Source of the DNA: Sporosarcina sp. BP05 | Lineage (GTDB): Bacteria; Bacillota; Bacilli; Bacillales_A; Planococcaceae | Direction: 5' to 3' | NCBI RefSeq assembly: GCF_014282005.1 | Contig: NZ_JACFTD010000007.1 | Location: 124,001 to 188,000, forward strand | DNA: 64,000 nucleotides | In this document: piece after piece, positions 36,267 through 45,733 of the stretch | Position numbering within the stretch: position 1 is the first letter of the stretch | How the letters are laid out: each line of letters opens with the position of its first letter | The notes under the pieces: generated by a model | The model's input: only the letters and a program-made list of their open reading frames with translations | What the model was told of the DNA's origin: nothing | The model's database searches: none | Position numbers and translations under genes: made by a program

Positions 36267-37268
36267 TTACTTGTCTACACTAGTATCTTCCTGTTCAAGC
36301 CCATCCGCAAAAAGACCGTATACATACTTTTCCGGATCAAATGGTTGAAGATCATCCACACCTTCACCGAGTCCAACGAATTTAACAGGGATATTTAATT
36401 TCTTTCTAATAGCAAGTACTATACCGCCTTTTGCTGTACCATCAAGCTTCGTTAAGACGATGCCTGTAACATTCGTTGCTTCTTTGAATGTTTGCGCTTG
36501 GATCAACGCATTTTGCCCTGTTGTTGCATCGAGCGCTAGAAGTACTTCATGCGGTGCACCTTCTACTTCTTTACTGATGACCCGATGCACTTTTTGAAGT
36601 TCATTCATCAAGTTCACTTTATTTTGGAGCCTTCCCGCGGTATCACAAATAAGGACGTCCACTTTGCGGTTTTTTGCAGCACGGATTGCGTCGTACATGA
36701 CCGCGGCGGGATCAGACCCTTCCGATTGACGGATAACTTCTACTCCAGCACGTTCACCCCAGACAACGAGTTGATCGATGGCACCAGCACGGAATGTGTC
36801 GCCTGCCGCAAGCATAACCGTCTTGCCTTCTGCCATCAGTCGCGCTGCCAATTTCCCGATTGTCGTCGTTTTCCCAACTCCATTAACCCCTACCATTAAG
36901 ATTACAGTCAGACTGTCTTCTTGAATATTCAGCTCGTTGTCAAGTTCTTCACCAGCTTGGTAGATTTCAACAAGCTTTTCAGAAATGACCGATTGAATAC
37001 CCGCTGTATCTTTAATGTTTTTTCGTTGCACTTCGACTTTCAGTAAATCGATGAGCTCCATGACTGTTTCAAAACCGACATCCGCCTGTAACAGCAATTC
37101 TTCCAATTCCTCGAAGAATTCTTCATCGATTACTCTGAAGCGTGCAACAAGATCATTCACTTTGGATGTGAACTGATTTCGCGTTTTTGATAAACCATCT
37201 TTAAATTTTTCTGTTACCGCTTCGTTCGTGCCTGTTATTTTTTCCTTAAGCTTCTTAAAAAAAGACAA
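36267..37268 (-). CDS. ftsY: Signal recognition particle receptor FtsY
   Basis: FtsY is the SRP receptor GTPase at the membrane. The 333-residue protein has a short N domain without a long acidic A domain, typical of Bacillus. It has a P-loop VGVNGVGKTTTIGKLAARL (about 130), LAAGDTFRAGAIDQL, ICDTAGRLQNKVNLM and TKLDGTAKGGIVLAI. The start is a TTG at 37268 with AAAGGGGTGA 6 bases upstream. It lies 14 bases after smc and before ylxM-ffh, so receptor and SRP are encoded together. Confidence 0.98.
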   Translation of the reverse strand: MSFFKKLKEKITGTNEAVTEKFKDGLSKTRNQFTSKVNDLVARFRVIDEEFFEELEELLLQADVGFETVMELIDLLKVEVQRKNIKDTAGIQSVISEKLVEIYQAGEELDNELNIQEDSLTVILMVGVNGVGKTTTIGKLAARLMAEGKTVMLAAGDTFRAGAIDQLVVWGERAGVEVIRQSEGSDPAAVMYDAIRAAKNRKVDVLICDTAGRLQNKVNLMNELQKVHRVISKEVEGAPHEVLLALDATTGQNALIQAQTFKEATNVTGIVLTKLDGTAKGGIVLAIRKKLNIPVKFVGLGEGVDDLQPFDPEKYVYGLFADGLEQEDTSVDK

Positions 37269-37282
37269 TTGTAGTCACCCCT

Positions 37283-40200
37283 TTACATGATTGCTTCTTC
37301 CGGCACCTCGGAAATTTTAACCGAAATGACTCTGGACACACCTGATTCCTGCATCGTGATTCCATAGAGCACATCCGCACCTTCCATCGTACCTTTCCGA
37401 TGTGTGATTACGATGAATTGCGTCTTCTCTGAAAACTTCTTCAAGTATTTACTGTAGCGTATGACATTCGCTTCGTCGAGTGCCGCTTCGACTTCATCAA
37501 GAATACAAAACGGTACAGGTCGTACTTCGATGATTGAAAATAACAACGAAATCGCAGTCAACGCACGTTCTCCACCTGATAAAAGACTTAGACTTTGCAG
37601 TTTTTTTCCCGGCGGACGTGCAACAATCTCCACACCTGTTTCAAGTAAATCATCAGGTTGCGTTAGTATCAAATCCGCCTCACCGCCACCAAACATTTCC
37701 TTAAATACATGACGGAAACGGTTCTGGATAGCATTGAATGTTGTCAAAAATCGCGTTGTCATTTCAACGTCCATCTCATTCATCGCTTCGTGAAGTGTCG
37801 TCTTCGCTTCTATTAAATCATTGCGCTGTTCATCCAAAAAGAGATGACGTTCAGATACTTCTTCAAATTCCACAATAGCTCCCGGATTAACGGGTCCCAA
37901 AACTGCCAGTTGGTGTTTTAAGGAGTCAACTTTTTCTCTGGTCTGGACTTCATCAAAATCGTCCGCAATAACACCATCCGCAAACAATCCATATTCAGTT
38001 AGAAGCTGCTGTGTGACCGCTTCATATTTCACTTCGAGACGTGATAGCACTATAGATACCGCATTCAATGCAGATATTGTTTCTCCTGTATTACCTCGAA
38101 GATTTTGAAGTGATACACTTTTCTCTTCAAGTAAATCTGCAAGCTTTGTTCGAATTTCCCTGTCTGTCCTAATCGATTTCTCAATCAATTTCTTGTCAGT
38201 AGATGCCCTTTCAATCTCTGTTGCAATTTGTTCAGCGCTCAACTCTCCACCATTTTCGCTACCAGTGAAATACTGCATTTCATCACGCAAGGAAGTCAAT
38301 TTAACCTTGGCCTGGGCAGATGCGCCCTCCATTTCGTCGATTGACGCTTGCTGATGTGCTTTCTGTTCACGTAAAACAGCTATGCATTCTCGAAGCTCAT
38401 TGTATCGACTCGTTAAAGTAGCCTCTTCGTTTCTCCGGTCGGTAGCTAGGCGTTCAAGCGTATCAACTTTTGACTGAATTGCTTCTAGCTCACTTTTCAC
38501 GCGTTCATGATTTTGATGTAATGCCGCTTTCATTTCTAACAATTCTGTTCCGGTATTCTCAGCACCACGTCTTCCCATCTCAGTCGATGCTATCTCAGAT
38601 TCCACCGATTTAATGGCGATATCAGTTTCACGAATGGCTGATTCCGCTGTTGCAATTTCAATTTGCAGGCTTTCCGTCATTTTACGATACTGACCCACTT
38701 CGAATATCTGCTTCGCGACACCCATTTTCGTGTCGCCAATTTTCTTAGTAGCAGACTCAATTGAATCGGCCATACGAGTTAATTGCAGCTGCAACGTTTC
38801 GAGCTCAGCTTTTCTTGTGAAGACGGATGCCTGCCCTTTGACACCACCACCTGTAAGTGAACCACCGGCATTCACAACATCCCCATCAAGCGTTACGACA
38901 CGGAAGCGATAGCCAAGTACTCCTGCAATGGCCGACGCCCCTACAAGCGTTTTCGCGACAATCGTATTGCCAAGCAAGTTTTCAGTGATAAGTGCATATG
39001 CAGCATCAGTCTGCACAAGACGATCGGCAGTTCCAATGTATTCGGGATGCTGTTCAACCGAACGCAATGCGGCTGGTTGAATTTTCCGGGATTTCATCAC
39101 GTCTCTCGGCAGGAAAGTTGCCCGTCCGGCGTTCTTCGCTTTTAAGTAGCCGATTGCTTTTCTAGCTTCCGGTTCAGTTGCCGTCACGATATGCTGCATC
39201 GCACCGCCAAGTGCTGTTTCCACCGCTTTTATATACTCTTTTTCGACAGAAATAAGTTCTGCGACTGCCCCATCAATACCGGCTAGTTTTCCTGACTTTT
39301 TCGCAACAAGAATCTCTTTTACACCTGAATAGAAACCAGAGAAATCCGCTTCCATACTTTCAAGTGCACGGACCCTCCCATGCATTTCATGTTGCTTGTT
39401 AAGTGCTTTTTGCATGAGTTCCTGTTGTGAAGCGAGTTGATCTTCAGTCTCTCGCAATGCCTTTGATAATTCGCGATATGCCGAATCCGATTCCTTCAAT
39501 TTCCGTTTCAAGACAGTCAACGCATTCGCTTTCACAGATTTTTCCTGTGTAAGTTTTTCGTAACGTTCCTGCAAAATAGATGTCTGAAGTATAATTTTTT
39601 CGGATGAAGACTGTTCCCCCTGGAGACGCTCTACCGCGTGCTTCAAGTCGTTGCGAATTGTCGCCTCTTCGTTCAATCGATCGATATAAGCTGATTTCAA
39701 TTCATCTATTTCTTTTTCTGTTTCTTTGACGGATCGTTTCAGTATTCGAGAAATACCATCCATCTCAACTCTTGTTTTTTCATATTCAATTTCTGACAAT
39801 TGCTGCTTTTTACGGGCTGTACCTAGTTTTTCCGATAGTACTGCTAGCTCAGTTTCAGTAGTAGCAAGTTCAAATCGGGACCTCTCAATCAGCTGGTCCG
39901 CATTGCGACGTTTTTCAAGTGATAAAAGACGCCTTCCTTCCCACTTCTCTGTCTCTGCACTTGTCACTACAAGTTTTTTTTGTAATGCATCCAGTTGTTC
40001 ATCCATTTTCGCAAGTTCTTTCTTCGCAAATTCGGACGCTTCTTCAGCTTTCCTCGACTCAGCTTCAAGGAAAACTTTCTTCTCCTGAAACTTTCCAGCT
40101 TCTTTCGACCTTTTCAAAATTTCATTACGGAGATTTCTCGCATCAAAGGTTAACAGTGACACATCCGCTTCACGCGTTTCTTCCGAAAGTATTTTATGTT

Positions 40201-40840
40201 TTTTAGCAGCCTCCGCACTGTTCCGTAATGGCTCAATCCTAGATTCAAGCTCTTTTAAAATATCAAGCACACGGTCAAGGTTGTCTTCTGTCTCAAATAA
40301 TTTATGCTCCGCTTTCTTTTTTCTCGTTCTATATTTCAGAACCCCCGCTGCTTCGTCGAAAATGCTTCTTCTGTCTTCAGGCCGGCTATTTAATATTTCA
40401 TCTACGCGCCCTTGAGAAATCATTGAAAATGCTTCTTTCCCAAGTCCCGAATCCATGAAAACATCATTAATATCTTTCAATCGACATTGTTGGCCGTTTA
40501 ATAGATAAGCACTCTCACCAGATCGGAAAACACGTCTGCTAACACTGACTTCTGTATAGTCAAGCGGAAAAAGACCTTTACTATTATCAAGAATAAGCGT
40601 CACCTCTGCGAAATTAAGTGATTTACGCGAATCACTACCTGCAAAGATGACATCTTCCATTTTAGAACCTCGTAGCGATTTCGCCGACTGTTCGCCTAGA
40701 ACCCAGCGAATAGCATCAGTAACATTACTTTTCCCACTTCCATTTGGACCCACTACCGCTGTAACACCAGGGACAAAATCAATCGCAATTCGTTCGGCGA
40801 ATGATTTGAATCCCATAATTTCTAGTCTTTTCAGAAACAC
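37283..40840 (-). CDS. smc: Chromosome segregation ATPase SMC
   Basis: SMC with ScpA and ScpB compacts and segregates the chromosome. The 1185-residue protein has Walker A GPNGSGKSNVTDAIRWVLGE (from residue 31), two long coiled coils, and a hinge (about 505-665, including GIDGAVAELISVEKEYIKAV and GYRFRVVTLDGDVVNAGGSL). The ABC signature LSLLSGGERALTAISLLF and Walker B PFCILDEVEAALDEANV are near the C-terminus. The start is GTG 40840 behind AAGGAG. It follows rnc by 2 bases. Length is the same as in B. subtilis. Confidence 0.99.
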   Translation of the reverse strand: MFLKRLEIMGFKSFAERIAIDFVPGVTAVVGPNGSGKSNVTDAIRWVLGEQSAKSLRGSKMEDVIFAGSDSRKSLNFAEVTLILDNSKGLFPLDYTEVSVSRRVFRSGESAYLLNGQQCRLKDINDVFMDSGLGKEAFSMISQGRVDEILNSRPEDRRSIFDEAAGVLKYRTRKKKAEHKLFETEDNLDRVLDILKELESRIEPLRNSAEAAKKHKILSEETREADVSLLTFDARNLRNEILKRSKEAGKFQEKKVFLEAESRKAEEASEFAKKELAKMDEQLDALQKKLVVTSAETEKWEGRRLLSLEKRRNADQLIERSRFELATTETELAVLSEKLGTARKKQQLSEIEYEKTRVEMDGISRILKRSVKETEKEIDELKSAYIDRLNEEATIRNDLKHAVERLQGEQSSSEKIILQTSILQERYEKLTQEKSVKANALTVLKRKLKESDSAYRELSKALRETEDQLASQQELMQKALNKQHEMHGRVRALESMEADFSGFYSGVKEILVAKKSGKLAGIDGAVAELISVEKEYIKAVETALGGAMQHIVTATEPEARKAIGYLKAKNAGRATFLPRDVMKSRKIQPAALRSVEQHPEYIGTADRLVQTDAAYALITENLLGNTIVAKTLVGASAIAGVLGYRFRVVTLDGDVVNAGGSLTGGGVKGQASVFTRKAELETLQLQLTRMADSIESATKKIGDTKMGVAKQIFEVGQYRKMTESLQIEIATAESAIRETDIAIKSVESEIASTEMGRRGAENTGTELLEMKAALHQNHERVKSELEAIQSKVDTLERLATDRRNEEATLTSRYNELRECIAVLREQKAHQQASIDEMEGASAQAKVKLTSLRDEMQYFTGSENGGELSAEQIATEIERASTDKKLIEKSIRTDREIRTKLADLLEEKSVSLQNLRGNTGETISALNAVSIVLSRLEVKYEAVTQQLLTEYGLFADGVIADDFDEVQTREKVDSLKHQLAVLGPVNPGAIVEFEEVSERHLFLDEQRNDLIEAKTTLHEAMNEMDVEMTTRFLTTFNAIQNRFRHVFKEMFGGGEADLILTQPDDLLETGVEIVARPPGKKLQSLSLLSGGERALTAISLLFSIIEVRPVPFCILDEVEAALDEANVIRYSKYLKKFSEKTQFIVITHRKGTMEGADVLYGITMQESGVSRVISVKISEVPEEAIM

Positions 40841-40842
40841 AA

Positions 40843-41613
40843 TTAATTCTCTCCTTCAACCTGCCGACTCTTTAAATCTTGAATTGCATGGCGGGCTGCT
40901 TCTTGCTCGGCCTCTTTTTTTGATTTCCCGAGACCACTTCCAAGTTGTTCATCGCCGAGCCGTACGACAGTAACGAAACTTTTCGCATGGGCAGGACCTT
41001 TCTCTTCAACGATTTCGTACTGTAATTGACCATTATTTGTCTGTTGAACGATTTCCTGAAGACGGCTTTTATAATCCATCACATGCGAAAAAGCACCGAC
41101 ACTAATTTTTGGGAAGACGACTTTTTCAAGGAATGGGATAACCGCCTCCATCCCTTGATCTATGTATAGAGCGCCTATAAACGCCTCAAAAACGTCCGCG
41201 AGCAATGCAGGGCGCATTCGTCCACCTGTCTGCTCCTCGCCTTTCCCAAGCAGGATAAAGCGGCCTAACCCAAGTTCGTTAGAGAATTTCACAAGAGAAG
41301 GTTCGCAGACAATCGCAGCCCTCAGTTTCGTAAGCTCCCCTTCCGTCATATCAGGCTCTGTCGAATAAAGGAATCGGGACACACCTAATTCAAGGACTGC
41401 ATCACCTAAAAATTCCAATCTCTCATTATCCGTGAAATTTTTTCTCCGATGCTCATTCACATAAGATGAATGAGTAAATGCATTGTACAGTAGTGAATTG
41501 TTTATAAAATGGACATCCAATTCATTTTGTAATTCATCGAACTTGTTGCGAATCGCTATCGGTAACAGCGCTGTTGTTTTTTTTCCTTTGAAGTTGTTTG
41601 TATGGGTCATCAT
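40843..41613 (-). CDS. rnc: Ribonuclease III
   Basis: RNase III cleaves double-stranded RNA in rRNA and mRNA maturation. The 256-residue protein has the catalytic signature [20 protein letters not shown], the second metal site [20 protein letters not shown], and a C-terminal double-stranded RNA-binding domain ([20 protein letters not shown] to [11 protein letters not shown]). It is upstream of smc and ftsY. Long repeat hairpins in nearby transcripts are plausible substrates, as an inference. Confidence 0.98.
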   Translation of the reverse strand: MMTHTNNFKGKKTTALLPIAIRNKFDELQNELDVHFINNSLLYNAFTHSSYVNEHRRKNFTDNERLEFLGDAVLELGVSRFLYSTEPDMTEGELTKLRAAIVCEPSLVKFSNELGLGRFILLGKGEEQTGGRMRPALLADVFEAFIGALYIDQGMEAVIPFLEKVVFPKISVGAFSHVMDYKSRLQEIVQQTNNGQLQYEIVEEKGPAHAKSFVTVVRLGDEQLGSGLGKSKKEAEQEAARHAIQDLKSRQVEGEN

Positions 41614-41632
41614 CGATTCTGCCTTTCAGTGC

Positions 41633-41660
41633 ATAATACATATAATTTTACCCTTTTCAA
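41633..41660 (-). promoter_or_regulatory. Candidate sigma-A promoter of rnc-smc-ftsY
   Basis: TTGAAA (41655-41660) and TATTAT (41633-41638) are 16 bases apart on the minus strand, after the acpP terminator and about 20 bases before the rnc ATG. The leader would be very short, so an upstream alternative (TTGCAC, 17 bases, TAAAAT) should also be considered. Confidence 0.45.
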
Positions 41661-41694
41661 CGCCATAGTGCAAAAAAGAGTTTCGCATAAACCG

Positions 41695-41741
41695 AAAAGA
41701 GACACTTTCATCCTTTCAAGTAGAAAGGATGAAAGTGTCTC
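41695..41741 (-). terminator. Rho-independent terminator after acpP
   Basis: A perfect 19-bp stem spans 41699-41717 and 41723-41741, with the 5-base loop AAGTA. On the minus strand it is followed by TTTTC. It begins 15 bases after the acpP stop. The stem is unusually long for a simple terminator. Confidence 0.85.
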
Positions 41742-41755
41742 AATCAGAATTACAA

Positions 41756-41992
41756 TTAGTTTACTTTCGTTTCGATATGCGAAACTGCGTCTCCGACAGT
41801 TGCAATCTTTTCAGCTTCATCATCCGAAATTTCCATTTCGAATTCATCTTCTAATTCCATTACTAATTCTACGACGTCCAATGAATCTGCGCCTAGATCA
41901 TCACGGAAAGAAGCTTCCATTTTAACTTCACTTTCATCGACGCCAAGGCGGTCGACAATTACTTTAGTTACACGTTCAAGTACTGTTGACAA
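41756..41992 (-). CDS. acpP: Acyl carrier protein
   Basis: AcpP carries growing acyl chains in fatty acid synthesis. From TTG 41992 (GGAGG 8 bases upstream) the 78-residue protein reads [20 protein letters not shown], and the phosphopantetheine attachment site is Ser37 in [24 protein letters not shown] three codons earlier overlaps the ribosome binding site. In B. subtilis acpA follows fabG closely; here about 400 bases of repeat DNA separate them, and no promoter is obvious directly upstream. Confidence 0.98.
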   Translation of the reverse strand: MSTVLERVTKVIVDRLGVDESEVKMEASFRDDLGADSLDVVELVMELEDEFEMEISDDEAEKIATVGDAVSHIETKVN

Positions 41993-42011
41993 ATTTGTCA
42001 CCTCCTCTCAA

Positions 42012-42398
42012 GAAAAGTGGAAGCGCCTGGTCAGAGGCGACAGGCATAAGACGGGCCGGCGGAGCAGCGTTCTTTGCTGCATAGCCGGAACGACTTATGA
42101 CCCGAGCCTCTAGGCGCTGGAACTGGACAATAAAGAAATGTGGAAGCGGCCCGCTAGATGCGACAGGCATAAGACTGACCGGCGAAGCGGCGTTCTTTGC
42201 CGCATAGCTGGGCTGACTTATGACCCGAGCATCTGGCCGCCGGAACTGGACAACAAAGAAAAGTGGAAGCGCCTGGTCAGAGGCGACAGGCATAAGACGG
42301 GCCGGCGGAGCAGCGTTCTTTGCTGCATAGCCGGAACGACTTATGACCCGAGCCTCTAGGCGCTGGAACTGGACAACAAAGAAATGTGGAAACGCCTC
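42012..42398. repeat. Tandem palindromic repeat array (three A units plus a partial, 123-bp period)
   Basis: Units begin with GAAAAGTGG or GAAATGTGG at 42012, 42135, 42258 and 42381 (the last is a stub), exactly 123 bases apart, in the opposite orientation to the 21281 array. Units one and three are identical over about 118 bases, while unit two differs in many stem positions but keeps them paired (AGAGGC/GCCTCT becomes AGATGC/GCATCT, GCAGC/GCTGC becomes GCGGC/GCCGC). The array fills the fabG-acpP gap, inside what should be one operon. Confidence 0.95.
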
Positions 42399-42400
42399 TA

Positions 42401-43147
42401 TTACATTACCATACCGCCATCAACATGAATCGTCTGACCTGTAATATAAACCGCATCCTCCGATAATAAGAACAGGACAGTACGTGCTACATCTTCAGGT
42501 CTGCCAAGCTTACCAAGCGGGATGACCGATAACATCTGATTCTTCACTTCTTCGCTCAATGCATCCGTCATATCCGTCGTAATGAAACCTGGTGCGACTG
42601 CGTTTACATTAATGTTGCGTGAAGCAAGCTCTTTTGCCGCTGTCTTTGTAAAACCAATAACGCCAGCTTTTGCTGCTACATAGTTTGCTTGTCCAGGATT
42701 TCCAGATACACCAACAATCGATGCAACGTTGACGATTCTTCCCGCGCGTTGTCTCATCATTTGGCGTGTGACACCTTTTGTACAAAGGAAAACGCCTTTT
42801 AAATTGATATTAATGACATCGTCCCACTCGTCCTCTTTCATACGCATTAGCAAATTGTCTCTCGTAATCCCCGCATTATTGACAAGGATATCAATTGACC
42901 CAAATATTTCTATGGTTTTGTCAACCATAGCTTTAACATCGTCAGCATCCGATACATCTGCCTGAATAGCGAAAGCTTCTCCGCCGGATTCTGTAATTAA
43001 CTTAACGACATCATCCGCTTTATCCTTGCTGCCGCTGTAGTTGACAGTAACACGAGCGCCTTCTTTAGCAAGAAGTAATGCAATTTCACGACCTATTCCA
43101 CGTGACGCTCCTGTGACAATTGCGGATTTCCCATCAAATCTACCCAT
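42401..43147 (-). CDS. fabG: 3-oxoacyl-[acyl-carrier-protein] reductase FabG
   Basis: FabG reduces 3-ketoacyl-ACP with NADPH in fatty acid elongation. From ATG 43147 the 248-residue short-chain dehydrogenase has the cofactor motif TGASRGIG (12-19), [14 protein letters not shown], and the catalytic triad Ser143 (VNVASIVG), Tyr156 and Lys160 (YVAAKAG). The ATG shares one base with the fabD stop (TAATG) and follows GGTGG. The open frame has three extra upstream codons that I exclude. Confidence 0.98.
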   Translation of the reverse strand: MGRFDGKSAIVTGASRGIGREIALLLAKEGARVTVNYSGSKDKADDVVKLITESGGEAFAIQADVSDADDVKAMVDKTIEIFGSIDILVNNAGITRDNLLMRMKEDEWDDVININLKGVFLCTKGVTRQMMRQRAGRIVNVASIVGVSGNPGQANYVAAKAGVIGFTKTAAKELASRNINVNAVAPGFITTDMTDALSEEVKNQMLSVIPLGKLGRPEDVARTVLFLLSEDAVYITGQTIHVDGGMVM

Positions 43148-44091
43148 TATGACCACCCTTTCGAAGCTTCGATTACAGTTTGTAATGTCTCTTCATCATA
43201 GACTGGGAATACGGTTGCACTCCGGTCAATCTTTTTAACGAGGCCGCTTAGTACTTTTCCTGGGCCACATTCAATGAAATGCGTAACACCGTGGTCAAGC
43301 AATGTACGTACAGAATCTTCCCAAAGCACAGGGGAATAAAGTTGTTCGACAAGGAAGCCTTTTATGTCTCCACGATTAGTAACTACTGAAGCGTTCACAT
43401 TAGCAACGACAGGAATAGATGCATCCTTCATCTCGATTTCATCAAGCGCCGCCCGCAGTTTTTCTGCCGCCGGTTGCATTAGCGAAGAGTGGAACGGTCC
43501 ACTTACATCTAGTGGTATCGCTCTTTTCGCGCCCGCTTCTTTCAATTGGATACACGCTTTCTCGACGCCTGCTTTCGTACCCGAAATTACGATTTGTCCC
43601 GGACAGTTCAAATTGGCTGGTTGGACAGCAAATCCATCTGCTGTAATAGCATCCGTCACTTCCTTCAGCTTCTGACCATCAAGTCCAAGAATTGCCGCCA
43701 TCGCCCCTTCACCTGCAGGTACCGCTTCATTCATGTACAATCCGCGCTTATGTACGACCGACACACCATCTTCGAACGATATAACACCAGAAGCAACAAG
43801 CGCTGTATACTCCCCAAGGCTGTGCCCCGCCGTAAAGTCCGGCGTAACACCTTCGTCTTTTAATCGCGAAGCAATCATAGATCCAACAGTGAGGAGTGCT
43901 GGTTGTGCGTTATATGTCAATGTCAGCTCATCTTGTGGTCCTTCCAAGATAAGTTTACTCAGTTGGAAATCAAGTACAAGGTCTGCTTGTTCTAAGAGCT
44001 GCTTACTTTTTTCATGCGTTTCCGCGAACTCTTTTCCCATACCGGCCGATTGTGAACCTTGTCCTGGGAAAATAAATGCAATCTTCGTCAT
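43147..44091 (-). CDS. fabD: Malonyl-CoA:ACP transacylase FabD
   Basis: FabD moves malonyl groups from CoA to ACP. The 314-residue protein has the N-terminal [17 protein letters not shown], the nucleophile Ser91 in [14 protein letters not shown], an Arg in [12 protein letters not shown], and the catalytic His in [10 protein letters not shown]. It overlaps plsX by 4 bases and fabG by 1 base in the fapR-plsX-fabD-fabG order of B. subtilis. Confidence 0.98.
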   Translation of the reverse strand: MTKIAFIFPGQGSQSAGMGKEFAETHEKSKQLLEQADLVLDFQLSKLILEGPQDELTLTYNAQPALLTVGSMIASRLKDEGVTPDFTAGHSLGEYTALVASGVISFEDGVSVVHKRGLYMNEAVPAGEGAMAAILGLDGQKLKEVTDAITADGFAVQPANLNCPGQIVISGTKAGVEKACIQLKEAGAKRAIPLDVSGPFHSSLMQPAAEKLRAALDEIEMKDASIPVVANVNASVVTNRGDIKGFLVEQLYSPVLWEDSVRTLLDHGVTHFIECGPGKVLSGLVKKIDRSATVFPVYDEETLQTVIEASKGWS

Positions 44092-45080
44092 CGAGTTTCC
44101 ACCTTTCCTACCGTTTCACGGATTGTTCCGCAAACATCGTATTGCACCATCGTTCTTGCTTGGCGGACAGCGTTCAATATAGCATTTGCGTTTGATGAAC
44201 CGTGTGCTTTAATCACGGGCGAATTCAAACCAAATAACCCTGCTCCGCCATATTCTGTGTAATCCATTTTGTTTTTCAGTCCGCGCAAATCGTCTTTCAC
44301 AAGTGCAGCAGACAGTTTCGATTTCAAGGAAGCGCTATACACTTCTTTCAACATAGAGAAGAAAGCCGAAGCAGTTCCTTCGATTGTCTTAAGAACCATA
44401 TTTCCCGTGAAACCGTCTGTGATGACGACATCAGCCACACCCGTTAACAGATCACGTGACTCAACGTTACCGATAAAGTTAATGGGCGCTTTCGAAAGCA
44501 AATCAAAAGCTACCTTCGTCAATTCATTCCCTTTTCCTTCTTCAGTTCCGATATTTAATAATCCAACGCGTGGATTTTCAAGACCGCGCACCTTTTCAGC
44601 GTAGATGCTTCCCATAACTGCATATTGCTCAAGATGAGATGGTTTCGCATCCGCATTTGCACCAAGGTCCAGCATGACAAATCCTTTTCCGTCGACGGTA
44701 GGTAGTGTCGGCGCTAAAGCTGGTCTCTCGATACCGTCAATCCTACCCACGATGAATAGCCCTGCCGCCATTAAAGCCCCTGTATTGCCTGCAGAAACGC
44801 AAGCTGAAGCTTCGCCGTCTTTAACAGCTTGAGCCATCCTAACCATTGACGCATCTTTTTTCCGGCGGATAGCACGAACCGGCTCATCGTCTGGTTCAAT
44901 TTTCTCTGTACAGTGAATAACTTTTAGACGGGCATGTCCCTTCAAGAAAGGCGCCATCGCCTGTTCATCACCATAAATATGTATGCTTATATCATCGAAT
45001 TCAGCGAGACTTTTAAGGGCTCCAGCAATAATTTCACCAGGCGCATGATCTCCGCCCATTCCATCTACAGCTATGATCAT
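44088..45080 (-). CDS. plsX: Phosphate acyltransferase PlsX
   Basis: PlsX converts acyl-ACP to acyl-phosphate, the donor for the first step of phospholipid synthesis. The 330-residue protein has the N-terminal [59 protein letters not shown] and a C-terminal [20 protein letters not shown]. Its ATG overlaps the fapR stop by 4 bases. Confidence 0.98.
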   Translation of the reverse strand: MIIAVDGMGGDHAPGEIIAGALKSLAEFDDISIHIYGDEQAMAPFLKGHARLKVIHCTEKIEPDDEPVRAIRRKKDASMVRMAQAVKDGEASACVSAGNTGALMAAGLFIVGRIDGIERPALAPTLPTVDGKGFVMLDLGANADAKPSHLEQYAVMGSIYAEKVRGLENPRVGLLNIGTEEGKGNELTKVAFDLLSKAPINFIGNVESRDLLTGVADVVITDGFTGNMVLKTIEGTASAFFSMLKEVYSASLKSKLSAALVKDDLRGLKNKMDYTEYGGAGLFGLNSPVIKAHGSSNANAILNAVRQARTMVQYDVCGTIRETVGKVETR

Positions 45081-45661
45081 TTTAATTCCCCCTGCTTTCT
45101 ATCAGTCGTCCGGTACATGTGAAATTCGCCAGTGAATACCGTTTCGTCATTGACCGTCGATGCGACCATGACTAATGTCCGCTTCTCTCCCAGACTTTCT
45201 TTCTTCACTTCTGCACGTGCAACAACTCTATCGCCAGCTTTCACCGGTTTCAAAAAGTTAATGGTCGACTTCACAGTCAAAGCAAGATCATCATTCATAA
45301 CTGCGACAGCAAGCGAGTTTGCCTGTGCAAACAGATGATGTCCACGGGCAATTCCGTTACGCTGAAACACATGATCTTCGGTCACATCGAAGATCGACAA
45401 CGCCCTCTTATCGAGTTCCATATCAACGATATCCCCAAAGACTTCATCGGAATGAAGTGACTTCACTTCCTCATTCATCGTTCGTGACGCAACCGTTTTC
45501 AACCGTTCCCGCAGTTCAGGAATTCCACGCTCAAGCCTATCCAAACGAATCGTCTGGACACTTACAGTAAAATGTTCCGACAATTCTTCATCTGTCAAGA
45601 ACGGATTTTCTTCAAGCAACTTTCCAAGCAGTCGTTGCCTTTCCTTTTTAGGCATTCTCAA
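45077..45661 (-). CDS. fapR: Fatty acid biosynthesis repressor FapR
   Basis: FapR represses lipid-synthesis genes and is released by malonyl-CoA. I start at TTG 45661, giving [10 protein letters not shown] like the B. subtilis N-terminus, about 8 bases after GGAAGG. The 194-residue protein has an N-terminal helix-turn-helix ([20 protein letters not shown]) and a hot-dog malonyl-CoA domain with [21 protein letters not shown] FapR operator and promoter lie just upstream, so the gene is autoregulated. Confidence 0.97.
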   Translation of the reverse strand: MRMPKKERQRLLGKLLEENPFLTDEELSEHFTVSVQTIRLDRLERGIPELRERLKTVASRTMNEEVKSLHSDEVFGDIVDMELDKRALSIFDVTEDHVFQRNGIARGHHLFAQANSLAVAVMNDDLALTVKSTINFLKPVKAGDRVVARAEVKKESLGEKRTLVMVASTVNDETVFTGEFHMYRTTDRKQGELK

Positions 45662-45677
45662 TCGTTTCACCTTCCGG

Positions 45678-45696
45678 ATTAGCACTTGGTACTAAT
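45678..45696 (-). promoter_or_regulatory. FapR operator
   Basis: ATTAGCACTTGGTACTAAT is a near-perfect inverted repeat matching the known FapR box (TTAGTACC-like half sites facing GGTACTAA). It lies just downstream of the -10 element and 17 bases before the fapR start, the position expected for repression by blocking RNA polymerase. Confidence 0.85.
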
Positions 45697-45699
45697 AGC

Positions 45700-45728
45700 A
45701 GTATATAAAAATAGAAAAAAGAAAGCAA
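45700..45728 (-). promoter_or_regulatory. Sigma-A promoter of fapR-plsX-fabD-fabG
   Basis: TTGCTT (45723-45728) and TATACT (45700-45705) are 17 bases apart on the minus strand. The FapR operator covers the predicted start point. The -35 lies 6 bases from the end of the repeat cluster that begins at 45734. Confidence 0.65.
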
Positions 45729-45733
45729 GCATA

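Noticed and set aside
41976-42293. Open frame of about 105 codons on the minus strand with repeated ARVISxxxYAAK and RLMPVAS motifs
   Set aside because: It is a translation of the 123-bp A repeats, which stay in frame only because 123 is divisible by 3. The 124-bp array at 21281 shifts frame every unit, so the protein is not conserved; the DNA hairpin is.
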